Source: Oegoconia quadripuncta
Taxonomy: Eukaryota > Arthropoda > Insecta > Lepidoptera > Autostichidae
Reading direction: 5' to 3'
Length of the DNA stretch: 64,000 bases
NCBI GenBank assembly: GCA_949316235.1
Contig: OX438757.1
Coordinates: 16,369,505 to 16,433,504, forward strand
Made by a program: the position numbers and the translations under genes. The notes under the pieces are model-generated. The model was not told the origin of the DNA and did no database searches. It saw only the letters and a list, made by a program, of their open reading frames with translations. Shown here one piece after another: positions 58,501-64,000 of this stretch (the stretch's first letter is position 1; each line of letters begins with the position of its first letter).

Positions 58501-61500
58501 ATTAATTTAACAATTATTTCAAATTGTATTTGTATTGACTTATTTGAAAAGAGCAACCCCGGAGTTTCTTGCTCGTTCTTCTCTGGGGAGACTGCCTAGT
58601 GAATGAGCGATAACTGTATGTCATGACGATTTCAAATGTTATTCTTATATCTTACGAAATTAAACTTAAAACTTTGGCTTTGACTTTATGGGGGAGGCCT
58701 TTGTTCAGTACTGGACGTCCTGTGGCTGATATGATGATGATGGAGCTATACTAATCTACCTTGAAGACCATAGTAGATTGCTGCATTGATATAATTTCAG
58801 TGTTGTTTGAAGCCGTGAAGACTCTAAAATACTGCACTGACAGACTGCGCAACGACTTCGTATTCAAAATATCTCACTGCAAAGACGTTGTGTGTTACTT
58901 ATGGCATTGAAATGTGGACTCTCACTATGGACCTATATTCAGCAGTGATATATTCAGCTGACATGATGGTGTGCATCTGGATTAAGAGCAGTTATATTTA
59001 ATTTTTAACTGTTTACTTTTGTGTCGTTATTTCTTTTTAACTAATTCACCGAGATATTGTATTGAAATATACCTAAGTCGTATTGATGTCATTACTTTAG
59101 ATAAATTCATGTTTTGCAGATTCCTCAGTTCAGATGTTTATGAATTGAGGGCTCAAGCTAAACCGCTATAAATCTGTTATATCGCATGCTTAGGATTTGG
59201 GATTTTCTTGATTTATTTAAGAAAACCTTAACTAAATTCTCACATAAAAATTATTATGACAGGGATAGTACTTTCTAAGATTTAGGCACTTTAGGCAGAT
59301 GTCAGAATTGAGAGCCCAAGTTATTTGATCGTAACGGTTTTGTTTCACGTTTAAGAAATTTAAGTATCTTTGCTTAAGGTTTTACCTATTTTTTTACTAA
59401 AATCCCTGAAAGTGTTATCTCATTTCGCAATAATTAGAAAAAAGAGCTCTCAATCCAGACGCACACGACATGATGATAACAGATGCACGTAATAGTTTTT
59501 GATTTGACAGAAATAGAGTAATACTCACTTTAAAAACTTATTTTCACATTGCAGTCATTGTATTCACCGGCATTGTACCTTTGAGAGGTTTACAATCTTG
59601 ATAGCAATATCAGCGTTCTTCGGATTTTTCTCATAAAACCTGTCGTCGCGCAACAAATGGGTTTTCATCTCAACTGTAACATGAAAAGAGACTTTTTTCT
59701 TCTTCTTGCTCCAAAATTTTTTCTGTAAGAAGAGTTAAATGCATTATTCGTAACATTCATTACGATCCGTTTTGCATATGTCGGGAGTAGAAATTATAAA
59801 GTTTTTTGATTTTTCTAGTTAAATCAAATAAGTATCGAATAAATAAATATCCTTATACCCCTTGGCGACCTGTCTGGTGTAGTGGTTAGAAACTCTGACC
59901 ACTACACCAAAAGATCGCCGGTTCGAATCCCGCTAGGGGCATATGTTTGTATGATGAATACGGACATGTGTCCCGAGTTATGGATGTTTTCGTTTATAAT
60001 AAGTATCTATTTACAAAAAAAAAAAGTATTTATGTAGTATATCAATCAACCATCTGGTATCCACAACAGAAGCCTATAGTGGCTTAAAGTGGAATTAGAT
60101 GGTGCTGTGTATTCTGTCCAAGGATATTTATAAGGAAGGATTTATATTTATACACAGCGCTATTTAATTCCATACAAAGTAACTAACAGAGTAATCTGAA
60201 TACCAATCAAACACACGAATACATGTTTTTTTTGTAAATATATGGATTTTATAACTGAAAACATCCATAACTCGGATGCACACATTCATCATACAAATAA
60301 TATGCTCCTAGTTACTCAATACTCTTTTTCCAAAATGTTCTCTACAACTTTTTAGATGTAGTTGTGGCTTTAAAGTCATACGCATGGGTATAAAGTTTTC
60401 ATTAGAATCGATTTATTCGTTATGAAAAATTTGGACTTGAAAGTTTGTGTGAAATACCGTGACGGAAAACCCTCCTAACATGCAATTAAATATATTCATC
60501 CACATAATGTTATAATTAATTACATATGTAATGGATCTATATATAGATCACTAGCATGTGCAGGCGCATGAACGACCGCCCTCGTTCGCTCGTAAAGTTT
60601 CTCGCGTGTTCGGAAAGATGGCGCTGTTGCGCGATCTTGTATTACGGTATTGGCCGTGGCTATTGAGTTATTGTCATTGTCAACTAGATGGCGCTGTGCC
60701 ATTGATGTTACTATTTCTACATCGCGGTGTTAAGATTTTCCGCTGTTTAATGACCTGCCTCGCGAGCGATGCTTACGGCAAGACCTTACTTCATAGGATC
60801 ATTTCTATAGTAAGCTCTTCCAGCGATTTTCACTCTACGTGAGAATTCACTAGCCACGATGAGGAGACGTGGCGCGGCACCTTGAGCGTGAGGCGGGCGA
60901 TGGTGGTTCACCATCAGCCCTCGATGATCGTTCGCTCCCCTATGCGAATGGGGGAGGGTGGGGTGTTGTCGCTTTCTGAGTGGTTTTTTTTGAACTTTTT
61001 TAAAAAATTAAATGACATCCCAAAGCGAGTGTCAGTTTTATACACATCGTCCTGTTGGGAATTCATTGTACATTATTCCTTAACCGAGAGAGAATGAATA
61101 GGAAAACGGGCGGAGAGGTTAATGCGGCCAGTATTTTTGCATACTCGCGAACTCTGAAGTCAAGTCTTATTAGGGCGGTGTAATCCTTGAGATTTTTTTA
61201 AATTGAAAATAATTAAAAACAACGAATATCTCAAAAAGTAAGCATAACTTGTAGAATCGATAATTGTCGCATGTTATTATCTCGTTCCCACGGTGTATAT
61301 CATTTCCAGTAGTGCTGTGGTTTCGGCACCCAAATACCCGTCTTTCCCGTGGGTGTCGTAAGAGGCGAATAAGGAACTTTGTCCAAGTCACGTGTGCTTT
61401 TCTGTATATTTCGGTGCGCCGTGGGTGAAGGATCATTAACGTTTGGGATATCTCTGACCAACCCAATTGGGCCAGTCATGCCTTGATGTATGTATCATTT

Positions 61501-61849
61501 CCAGTAGCAAGTGTGACAGGTCGTGGCGATTAAAATTAAAAAATCATAATTATCACTTCAATGCTTGGCTAACAAAAAAGTAAATTTTATATCATTTGCT
61601 AATAAACAATGAGTTACCGCTGGCGTGTTACAATCTTAAATACTTGTAATAAAAATAACTAACTAAATACCTGGAAAAAAAAATTCCATTTGGCTGCAAT
61701 CCCGTATCTCCCCGGTCTGACCATCTCAAGGTACCACGCTACGCACAACAAAAAGGACAGCTGCACCACAAATAGGAACCACACTAAGAGGATCGCCGTG
61801 CAATTTACGGTATGCTGATCTAATATGTTGCTAAAGACTGCTCCTTCCC
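43453..61849 (-). CDS. ABCA-family ABC transporter, 14 internal exons
   Basis: Spliced host gene on the minus strand; both ends lie outside the recognised exons. In transcript order the exons cover the last helix of TMD1 (61671-61849), the linker to NBD1 (59579-59722), NBD1 (57520 down to 50862, with Walker A, Q-loop, signature, Walker B and H-loop on separate exons), a linker (50105-48418) and the start of TMD2 with its long extracellular part (48019-43453). Every junction has GT and AG and agreeing phase. The order, the GSNGAGKST Walker A and the [15 protein letters not shown] stretch fit ABCA full transporters, which move lipids across membranes using ATP. The subfamily member cannot be named safely. 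The signature and H-loop are atypical. No NBD2 exon is seen. Introns hold many transposons. Confidence 0.88.
43757..43930 (+). repeat. Interspersed repeat CTAGCTTTCCGCCCG type
   Basis: CTAGCTTTCCGCCCGTGGCT, then TCGCCTGCGTGGAATAAC and a 3' part ACAAACATCCAAACTTTCGC, ATTTATAACATTAGT. A shorter inverted copy is at 57075-57140. This sequence recurs widely in insect genomes, where I associate it with Helitron-like elements; that class is inference. Confidence 0.6.
44070..44240 (+). pseudogene. LINE RT C-terminal tail and 3' end
   Basis: Reads [20 protein letters not shown] and RIFK, then the 3' UTR sequence ATTGTGGTCAAACGCG. It is the same family as 6586-6990. It is a 5'-truncated relic in the intron between exons m and n. 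Confidence 0.65.
44354..44575 (-). CDS. ABCA exon m: TMD2 helices
   Basis: Acceptor AATTTTGCAG, donor TAT|GTGAGT, phase 1 in and 1 out. It encodes [40 protein letters not shown] and [20 protein letters not shown]. The E-x-x-x-G-V-x-Y-x-L-x-x-S-G-x-S-P-x-x-F-W pattern is the conserved coupling region between helices in ABCA proteins. Confidence 0.88.
44870..45110 (-). repeat. 5S rRNA-derived SINE
   Basis: The minus strand has TTAGCAAAGTTAAACAATGG and GGTCATTTCTTGGATAGGTG, matching the 5S internal promoter layout. A non-5S body follows with GGAAGGCACGTTAAATAGTC and GGTCCC. I infer a SINE with a 5S-type promoter (SINE3-like), not a 5S gene. Confidence 0.6.
45341..45627 (+). repeat. SINE family B
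   Basis: Starts at ACGATTCGGAGGTCGCGGGT, so the first ~45 bp of the head are missing. The body and tail are complete to GTTGTGCATAAAAAA. The 75-codon frame overlapping its start is not a gene. Confidence 0.8.
45816..46484. mobile_element. Foldback element with TACAGGGTGAAATTAA ends
   Basis: Arms of ~145 bp at 45816-45960 and 46340-46484 are reverse complements (TACAGGGTGAAATTAAATTC, TCGAATTCGATCAAAAAATT). TA flanks both ends. The centre carries a different repeat with a TATTC tail (45963-46250) and a partial repetition of the right arm (46262-46330). It lies in the intron between exons l and m. Confidence 0.7.
45963..46250 (+). repeat. TATTC-tailed repeat nested in the foldback element
   Basis: Ends CAAATAAACGCTTTCTATTC followed by about six TATTC units (46218-46248). 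The body has no ORF of interest. The pentanucleotide tail suggests a LINE or SINE 3' end. Confidence 0.55.
46505..46712 (+). pseudogene. LINE ORF2 C-terminal tail
   Basis: Reads [40 protein letters not shown] and [14 protein letters not shown], then a stop and a GAAGAAGAAG tail. The GKRGRGRPR pattern is common at the C-termini of insect LINE ORF2 proteins. The same tail end occurs at 50740-50790. Confidence 0.65.
46829..47116 (-). CDS. ABCA exon l: TMD2 extracellular loop
   Basis: Acceptor TTTTTTTCAG, donor TTCT|GTTAGT, phase 1 in and 1 out. It encodes [40 protein letters not shown] (parallel to the YN-x-x-x-x-H-x-x-x-x-x-x-N motif of ABCAs) and ends in [14 protein letters not shown], the start of the next helix. 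The donor is the only one that keeps phase with exon m. Confidence 0.8.
47215..47480. repeat. Interspersed repeat shared with 61280-61500
   Basis: Shares GGCGACTAAGGAACTTT, CACGTGTGCATTTCTGTATA and GGAATATCTCTGACCACCCC with the second site. It is probably a LINE 5' region; class uncertain, no ORF. Confidence 0.5.
47824..48019 (-). CDS. ABCA exon k: first TMD2 helix
   Basis: Acceptor GCTGTTTTAG, donor AAAG|GTTAGT, phase 0 in and 1 out. It encodes [20 protein letters not shown] (membrane helix), then [20 protein letters not shown] and [16 protein letters not shown] of the extracellular region. Confidence 0.85.
48418..48530 (-). CDS. ABCA exon j: entry to TMD2
   Basis: Acceptor TTTTTATTTAG, donor CTG|GTGCGT, phase 1 in and 0 out. 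It encodes [20 protein letters not shown], then [17 protein letters not shown]. The L-W-x-x-Q-F-x-A-L pattern before TMD2 is typical of ABCA proteins. Confidence 0.85.
48633..48935 (-). repeat. SINE family B, minus strand
   Basis: From TGCACAACGGGTTGGTACTT to GCGACCTCCGAATCATG. The body is complete; the head is altered next to GGAGGCGGTG. It lies between exons i and j. Confidence 0.8.
48977..49383. mobile_element. ~410-bp MITE with TTACCTATGAAATTGG ends, copy 1
   Basis: Left end GGGTTTTTACCTAGGAAATT; right end, reversed, GGTTCTTACCTATGAAATTG. TAATATT flanks both sides. It is non-coding. The second copy is at 61881-62317, in another intron of the same gene. Confidence 0.75.
49425..49965 (+). 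repeat. Old SINE family B, split by later DNA
   Basis: AATGTCCGCCTGACGTGCTACCACC at 49432-49456 and GAAGCAATGTTGATTGCATT...GTTGTGATTGAGGCAAG at 49817-49940 are consecutive parts of the SINE body. The ~350 bp between them include the MITE at 49650-49800. Confidence 0.65.
49650..49800. mobile_element. ~150-bp Harbinger-type MITE, copy 1
   Basis: Left end GGCCCGTATTACAAAATGTT; right end, reversed, GACCCGTATTTCACAATGTT. TTA flanks both sides. Internal CTCAAGCAGAGATCTCCGCT is itself near-palindromic. TTA duplication and GG-starting ends fit PIF/Harbinger MITEs; the family is inferred. Confidence 0.65.
50053..50105 (-). CDS. ABCA exon i: acidic linker
   Basis: A small 53-bp exon. Acceptor TTTATTACAG, donor AAT|GTAAGA, phase 2 in and 1 out. 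It encodes [17 protein letters not shown]. It is supported by agreeing phases on both sides rather than by homology. Confidence 0.75.
50233..50388. mobile_element. ~150-bp Harbinger-type MITE, copy 2
   Basis: Reverse-orientation relative of 49650-49800: GCGCCCGTATTTCAGAATAT at the left, GAGTAACATTCTGTAACACGG at the right. The flanks are TTA and CTA. It lies between exons h and i, 430 bp from the first copy. Confidence 0.65.
50515..50700 (-). repeat. Diverged solo LTR related to 29325-29462
   Basis: TGCAATGTAGGAACTTAGGA...CAATCACTTATATACCA...AGAGGTGCGTCATACATCTC, in the same order as the 138-bp LTR, followed by a purine-tract-like ATCGTTTTTGAAAAAAAG. It has many substitutions. Confidence 0.6.
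50862..51108 (-). CDS. ABCA exon h: end of NBD1 and regulatory part
   Basis: Acceptor ATTCTTCCAG, donor TTGAG|GTATTG, phase 1 in and 2 out. It encodes [60 protein letters not shown] and SMEQVFLR. This is the conserved module after NBD1, ending in the usual (L/M)EQVFL. Confidence 0.9.
51400..51643 (+). repeat. tRNA-derived SINE, family C, full length
   Basis: Head GTTTGGTGTAGTGGCCAGAA (A box) and GGGTTCGAATCCCGC (B box), then GCTTATGTTTGTATGATGAA, CCATCTGGCGTCCATAATAC and ATGGCGCTGTGTGTATG with an A-rich end. Other copies are at 33457, 55578, 56082, 56950, 59868 and 60145. Confidence 0.85.
51763..52105 (+). repeat. SINE family B, fragment plus near-full copy in tandem
   Basis: 51763-51825 is a 3' body piece (GTTGTCAGAGATAAGATAGC). 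A new copy starts at 51828 (GGGTTTACGAATCGGAGGTC) and runs to GTTGTGCATAAA. The arrangement suggests insertion of one copy next to another. Confidence 0.75.
52160..52660. mobile_element. Palindromic MITE with AATAGGGCATATTA arm, intron copy
   Basis: Counterpart of 36540-36860: ATCATTATATTAAATAAACA, CGCCAGTCGCATATC, then CTTCTATTTCACTT and, after the nested insertion, AATATGCCCTATTTTTTTCC. It adjoins exon g at 52663. Confidence 0.7.
52426..52600. mobile_element. 175-bp hairpin MITE nested in the palindromic MITE
   Basis: Ends TAGTGTGGCCATTAGTGCTG are perfect inverted repeats for 42 bp, followed by a near match. The loop holds a GACAC/GACAG-rich simple stretch. TA lies at both ends (52424-52425, 52601-52602). 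The paralogous site at 36810-36825 (CTTACCTAATATG) is empty. Confidence 0.85.
52663..52801 (-). CDS. ABCA exon g: NBD1 H-loop
   Basis: Acceptor TTTGACTTTCAG, donor ATGG|GTGAGT, phase 0 in and 1 out. It encodes [20 protein letters not shown], then [20 protein letters not shown]. The usual STHHMDEAD is STMHMGEAD, so the position of the switch histidine, by alignment, is Met. Confidence 0.9.
52855..52970 (-). mobile_element. 5'-truncated LINE 3' tail
   Basis: The minus strand has GGAAGAGATCGCTATAAGCG, ATAAGACCGCCTTTGTACAC and GCAATAAAGAATTTTTTC. It is the same kind of 3' end as 19956-20103. It lies between exons f and g. Confidence 0.65.
53173..53432. repeat. Degenerate ~17-bp minisatellite in an intron
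   Basis: About a dozen units around ACGATTTGTAACTCTG, alternating AAGTCTG and AACTCTG or AACTCGG endings. It lies between exons f and g. No coding sense. Confidence 0.75.
53545..54015. mobile_element. Foldback element with GGGAATATACG ends
   Basis: Left end GGGCGGGAATATACGAGTAC, right end TTTCACGTATATTCCC. Internal inverted stretches include ACTCAATACACGTCCGAT and ATCGGACGTGTATTGAGT. It has many copies of CCGATAGTC/GACTATCGG. A TTTTATTTTATT run (53862-53905) interrupts the right part. It ends 64 bp before exon f. Confidence 0.65.
54079..54180 (-). CDS. ABCA exon f: NBD1 Walker B
   Basis: Acceptor TTATTTTCAG, donor TTG|GTAAGT, 34 codons in phase 0. It encodes [20 protein letters not shown], then [14 protein letters not shown]. 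Walker B with the catalytic Glu (LILDEP) is intact; the D-loop reads SLMD where SGMD is usual. Confidence 0.92.
54850..55312 (+). pseudogene. LINE RT C-terminal tail and 3' UTR
   Basis: Reads [40 protein letters not shown] and [11 protein letters not shown], then GAGTTTCTTGCTTGTTCTTC and AATAAAGCATTTTTGACTTTG. It is a CR1/jockey-type tail. The relative at 58346-58684 shares the 3' UTR. Confidence 0.7.
55433..55555 (-). CDS. ABCA exon e: NBD1 signature
   Basis: Acceptor TTGTTTCAG, donor CAG|GTATAC, 41 codons in phase 0. It encodes [31 protein letters not shown] and [10 protein letters not shown]. The family normally has LSGGMKRKL here; the third residue is Ser instead of Gly and the fifth is Thr. 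Confidence 0.9.
55578..55880 (-). repeat. SINE family C, minus copy plus an opposing fragment
   Basis: 55578-55768 is a minus-strand copy (GTCATCTAGTTCCACACTAA ... CCTAGCGGGATTCATTTAC). 55785-55880 is a plus-strand 3' piece (TTGACCGTTATCTAGTATCC). They lie between exons d and e. Confidence 0.7.
55909..56063 (-). CDS. ABCA exon d: NBD1 Q-loop
   Basis: Acceptor GTTTCCAG, donor AGG|GTAAGT, phase 1 in and 0 out. It encodes [40 protein letters not shown] and NIEFFGR. The CPQ glutamine is present. Confidence 0.92.
56082..56255 (-). repeat. SINE family C, minus copy without head
   Basis: GCGCCATCTAGTTCCACACT ... TAACTCGGGTTAACATGTGC. It starts 20 bp from exon d (56063). Confidence 0.7.
56346..56430. 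repeat. Short palindromic element
   Basis: TTTAGTTAGAGTATGTTTTG and CAAAACACACTTTAACTAAA form ~25-bp arms around a 35-bp loop. It is possibly the two ends of an internally deleted transposon. It lies in the intron between exons c and d. The remaining 56430-56945 shows no gene. Confidence 0.5.
56950..57140. repeat. SINE family C (+) followed by a CTAGCTTTCCGCCCG-type fragment (-)
   Basis: 56950-57072: GTTTGGTGTAGTGGTTAGAA, then a shortened body (ATCTACCAGATCCATAATAC). 57080-57140: TTCCGCGATAAAGTTCTTCC and GGCGGAAAGCTAG, the reverse of 43757-43805. Confidence 0.65.
57388..57520 (-). CDS. ABCA exon c: NBD1 Walker A
   Basis: Acceptor GATTTCAG, donor GCTG|GTGAGT, phase 0 in and 1 out. It encodes [20 protein letters not shown], then [20 protein letters not shown]. 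The P-loop GSNGAGKST is intact and would bind ATP phosphates. Confidence 0.92.
57674..57986 (+). repeat. SINE family A, near full length
   Basis: Head GCGTCGGTGGCTCAATGGAA, B-box-like GGTTCGATCCCC, body ATCATGATGAAACGTACACG, then GAAGGTCTATATCCCTGTAG and a TGATGATGATGA tail. Confidence 0.8.
57987..58745 (+). pseudogene. RTE-type LINE ORF2 C-terminus, split by another LINE tail
   Basis: 58050-58345 reads in shifted frames [31 protein letters not shown] and N-SLWNS, the tail of RTE ORF2. After the insertion at 58346-58684 the RTE end resumes (GAGGCCTTTGTTCAGTACTG, GACGTCCTGTGGCTGATATG, ATGATGATGG). It is heavily mutated. Confidence 0.65.
58346..58684 (+). mobile_element. LINE RT tail and 3' UTR inserted in the RTE
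   Basis: [20 protein letters not shown] and [10 protein letters not shown], then a stop, GAGTTTCTTGCTCGTTCTTC and AAAACTTTGGCTTTGACTTT. It is related to 54850-55312. Between 58745 and 59010 no gene is seen. Confidence 0.65.
59010..59490. repeat. Diverged copy of segment X
   Basis: Follows 18310-18775 in order (TTAACTAATTCACCGAGATA, GCAGATTCCTCAGTTCAGAT, AATTGAGAGCCCAAGTTATT) with many differences. It is older than the X1/X2 pair. It lies 89 bp from exon b. Confidence 0.75.
59579..59722 (-). CDS. ABCA exon b: linker to NBD1
   Basis: Acceptor TTCTTACAG, donor AAG|GTACAA, phase 0 to 0, 48 codons. It encodes a basic [15 protein letters not shown], then [20 protein letters not shown]. The last part is the first beta strand of NBD1 (I-x-N-L-S-K). 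Confidence 0.85.
59868..60305. repeat. Two SINE family C copies, head to head in opposite orientation
   Basis: 59868-60128 (+): GTCTGGTGTAGTGGTTAGAA, GCCGGTTCGAATCCCGC, AACCATCTGGTATCCACAAC. 60145-60305 (-): CAGCGCTATTTAATTCCATA ... CATAACTCGGATGCACAC. Confidence 0.75.
60540..60990 (-). repeat. Inverted relative of the composite block
   Basis: 60700-60990 reversed matches block C at 35820-36090, including the 105-bp part missing from A and B (GGTGGTTCACCATCAGCCCT). 60540-60700 (GATGGCGCTGTTGCGCGATC) has a similar GC-rich character without a match. The 94-codon frame here is not a gene. Confidence 0.75.
61280..61500. repeat. Interspersed repeat shared with 47215-47480
   Basis: GTAGTGCTGTGGTTTCGGCA, CCGTGGGTGTCGTAAGAGGC, CACGTGTGCTTTTCTGTATA and GGGATATCTCTGACCAACCC. 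It lies between exons a and b. Confidence 0.5.
61671..61849 (-). CDS. ABCA exon a: last TMD1 membrane helix
   Basis: Acceptor TTTTCAACAG, donor CAG|GTATTT, phase 1 in and phase 0 out. It encodes [11 protein letters not shown], a hydrophobic helix ([20 protein letters not shown]) and [20 protein letters not shown]. The Y-L-x-x-V-x-P-G-x-Y-G-x-x-x-K-W pattern is the usual end of TMD1 in ABCA proteins. Confidence 0.88.
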
Positions 61850-61880
61850 CTGTTGAAAACAAATCATTTAAATATATATT

Positions 61881-62317
61881 TGGTCTTTACCTATGAAATT
61901 GGAGTTTTTATTCTGCGTTAATCATATGTACCAATTCCTGCGATTTTCAAAGCTATAACCAAATTTGTTTTTTATTTGGAAAATGGAATATTATTTCAAG
62001 GTTTCTATTTTTTTAATTTCTGGGCTAAATCACATAATAAAAAAAATTTGAACAGAGCTCTTTTAATGTGCTTCCCATAATCATTTCTTAGATTCGCTGA
62101 AACTTTTATAAAGCGGTTAATTTTAAAAATTAACGCTGCCTATACTTAACTTAATGTTATCCGATAATACACACAAAGTTTAGCTAAATTTCGATATGCC
62201 GTTTCCAAAAAAAAAAATCAAAAATATGTGTATGAAGAAAACAGTCTTAATTAAATTCTTCACAGTCTTAATGAAATTCTTCATACAAAATGCCAATTTC
62301 ATAGGTAAGGATCTAAT
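61881..62317. mobile_element. ~430-bp MITE with TTACCTATGAAATTGG ends, copy 2
   Basis: Left end GGTCTTTACCTATGAAATTG, right end CCAATTTCATAGGTAAGGATC. The flanks TATATTT and TAATATTT may be a 7-8 bp duplication. It has an internal repetition of ACAGTCTTAA(T/A)(T/G)AAATTCTTCA. Beyond it, 62320-62575 shows no gene. Confidence 0.75.
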
Positions 62318-62578
62318 ATTTGCGTCAGAAGACAAAAATAGGTAATTTTTGTGGTGTAACTTCCTATAATCTTAAAGTTCATGATTTTTTGCACAAGGAT
62401 AGGATCTATCCTTATATGTCCATCCTTATATGTATATCCATCCATCCAAGGATCCATCAGTAATAGAATAAAAATGTCTTCTAACCATTCTGTAGATTGC
62501 TTTAAGTATAGGTACTTAATTATAAAACCTACAATATGAAATTAAAGTTACCACCTGTGAACTACATTGTTACAGAGG

Positions 62579-62765
62579 GCGGAGTGTAAGTTTTGTTTCA
62601 ACTTAACTTTACTACCGCGTTCACGTTTACGTGAAGATTTGTATGGAGAAATGTGCAGCGCCTCTAGCGGATAGTTTGCAAAACGATTTTTTTCATAGGG
62701 AATTTTTTCGTAATCGCGAACGCGATGGTAAAGTTAAAAACAAGACAAAACTCACACTTCGCACA
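62579..62765. mobile_element. ~185-bp MITE with GTGTAAGTTTTG ends
   Basis: GAGTGTAAGTTTTGTTTCAA and CTTTACTACCGCGTTC at the left mirror GAACGCGATGGTAAAG and ACAAAACTCACACTTC at the right. It is non-coding. Confidence 0.65.
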
Positions 62766-62869
62766 CACAAGATGCTAAGATCTCATAAAACGATTTTCTA
62801 AAAAATTTATCAATACCCCATTTCATATCAAACTCTTGTGTAGGAAACAATCGGGGCGAAGTCGCATTC

Positions 62870-63095
62870 GCTATTCGTTTTCAATTAGCAAAGTTAAGCA
62901 ATGTCAGGCGCGTCATCCTTGGATGAGTGACCGCTAGTGGCATTTTTAAACGGGTGTTTCCGTGCTTCGCAGGGCTTGTTAAATAATCAGTGCCAGTAGT
63001 TTTCAATTGAAGACAGTCATTAAGACAAGTCGGTGCCCTACACGGGCGATTTATCAGTGGTGGTAGTGGCGGCTTGCCTTACTAAAAAGGATTAT
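62870..63095 (+). repeat. 5S rRNA-derived SINE
   Basis: TTAGCAAAGTTAAGCAATGT and GTCATCCTTGGATGAGTGAC follow the 5S internal promoter. Then come TTCCGTGCTTCGCAGGGCTT and GTTAAATAATCAGTGCC, parallel to the body at 44870-45110. It lacks the outer 5S stems. Confidence 0.6.
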
Positions 63096-63111
63096 TACTA
63101 TTAACTATTTA

Positions 63112-63443
63112 ACAGCCTCCGTGGCTCTATGTAAACAACGTTGGGTTTACGATTCGGAGGTCGGGGGTTCGATCCCCAGCGGGGTACATGTTTAAGTACT
63201 CGGTTTGGTTGGTGGTAGGGCATTTTAAATGTCCACCTGACTAGCTCCCACCATCTAATCTAAATCTGCCGCCAAGCAACAATGTTAATCGCATTGTTGT
63301 GTTCCGGTTGTCAGAGATAAGATAGCCAGTCCCCCAAATGTGTTGGGGTTTCCGGGCCAGTACGCTTCCACCTTCGACTTCATCTTCACATAACATCGGG
63401 TGTGATTGAGGTCAAGTACCAACCCGTTGTGCATAAAAAAAAA
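63112..63443 (+). repeat. SINE family B, full length
   Basis: CCTCCGTGGCTCTATGTAAA to CGTTGTGCATAAAAAA. It is the least altered copy together with that at 4880. Confidence 0.85.
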
Positions 63444-63747
63444 CTAATTAAATAGTACAGAAAATCATTGATTTTAAACATTCGCACTTATCGAACTAAA
63501 ATGTCGTGCTTGGCTTGGTGGCGTGCCTAGGGTTTCAAAATAGGGTAAGCCCGACAAAGTTTTTGTGTTTTTTACTCAGTGAAATTAGATAGGTAACCAA
63601 GCGTATATACACACTGATTATAGGCTAGAAACTATGCACCGGGCCCGCGTGGTTAAATATGGCCCACACCCACTCCCAGTGAGACGAGGTTGATAAAGAT
63701 CACATTTATATTTAAGACAAACAGCTACATGAAAAAAGTTTTAAGTT

Positions 63748-63877
63748 TTTTTATGCACAACGGGTTCGTACTTCGCCTGAATCACACCTGATGTTAAGTG
63801 AAGATGAGGTCGAAGGTGGAAGCGTACCGACCCGGAAACCCCTACATATTTGGGGGGCTGGCTATCTTATCTCTGTC
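63748..63877 (-). repeat. SINE family B, 3' fragment
   Basis: TGCACAACGGGTTCGTACTT to GGCTATCTTATCTCTG on the plus strand; truncated at its body. Between 63445 and 63745 no gene is seen. Confidence 0.7.
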
Positions 63878-63950
63878 TGTCTGTTAAGTTTACCAATCAT
63901 AGAATATTGTAACGCGGAAATTTGCTACAAAGAAAACAAAAATTAGGTAC

Positions 63951-64000
63951 CTACCAAACCAATGAGCGGTACCCGACTTATGCCTTGGCGATGAGCACTT
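63951..64000 (-). CDS. Possible further upstream ABCA exon (partial)
   Basis: The minus strand reads SAHRQGISRVPLIGLV up to a donor-like GTAG|GTACCT. The phase (1) fits the start of exon a at 61849. It has no clear family motif, so this is only a phase-consistent guess at the window edge. Confidence 0.2.

Noticed and set aside
1..64000. Search for CRISPR arrays, bacterial operons, riboswitches and attachment sites
   Set aside because: The only regular repeats are the 241-bp array and the 17-bp minisatellite, and the sequence is clearly an insect-type eukaryotic genome.

Overview
The window is eukaryotic DNA, almost certainly from a moth or butterfly (Lepidoptera). It is AT-rich and gene-poor. 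It is crowded with insect retroelements, piggyBac/Harbinger/mariner-type DNA transposons and lepidopteran-type tRNA- and 5S-derived SINEs, and it carries one spliced host gene with short exons and clean GT-AG borders. I see no bacterial features, CRISPR arrays or plausible free-standing tRNA genes; the tRNA-like hits are SINE heads.

Positions 1-7650 hold non-LTR retrotransposon remains. A CR1-group element has an unbroken 989-codon ORF2 (966-3935). It is followed by two SINEs, a jockey-like reverse-transcriptase tail and a second retroelement tail. Positions 7654-37000 are a composite of transposons that reads as a tandem duplication. The order is: block A (7654-11923), BEL/Pao copy 1 (14814-17342), Harbinger (17343 on), segment X1, block B (19108-21040), BEL/Pao copy 2 (21041-24935, gag at 27455-28236), Harbinger (28320 on), segment X2, block C (35402-36771). 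Later insertions mark single copies. These are a LINE split by a complete piggyBac element with TTAA ends, a 321-bp MITE, a LINE tail, a second LINE, and a 5.4-kb element with two identical 138-bp LTRs but no recognisable coding region.

Positions 37000-43450 hold a three-unit 241-bp tandem repeat, a short STPR-like repeat ORF, a Mutator-like transposase fragment joined to a mariner fragment, long inverted repeats, a second copy of the 321-bp MITE, and an RTE tail.

Positions 43450-64000 carry, on the minus strand, 14 exons of an ABCA-family ABC transporter. In transcript order they encode the last membrane segment of the first transmembrane domain, nucleotide-binding domain 1, the linker, and the start of the second transmembrane domain. 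Phases agree at every junction, so I infer a real spliced gene. Its signature (LSSGT) and H-loop (STMHM) differ from the family norm. No NBD2 exon is visible to the left. The introns are full of SINEs, MITEs, LINE tails and a 17-bp minisatellite.

The host gene is the only part likely to be under selection for the animal. The rest records nested transposition and recombination, and several copies inside the window act as empty sites for insertions in their paralogues.
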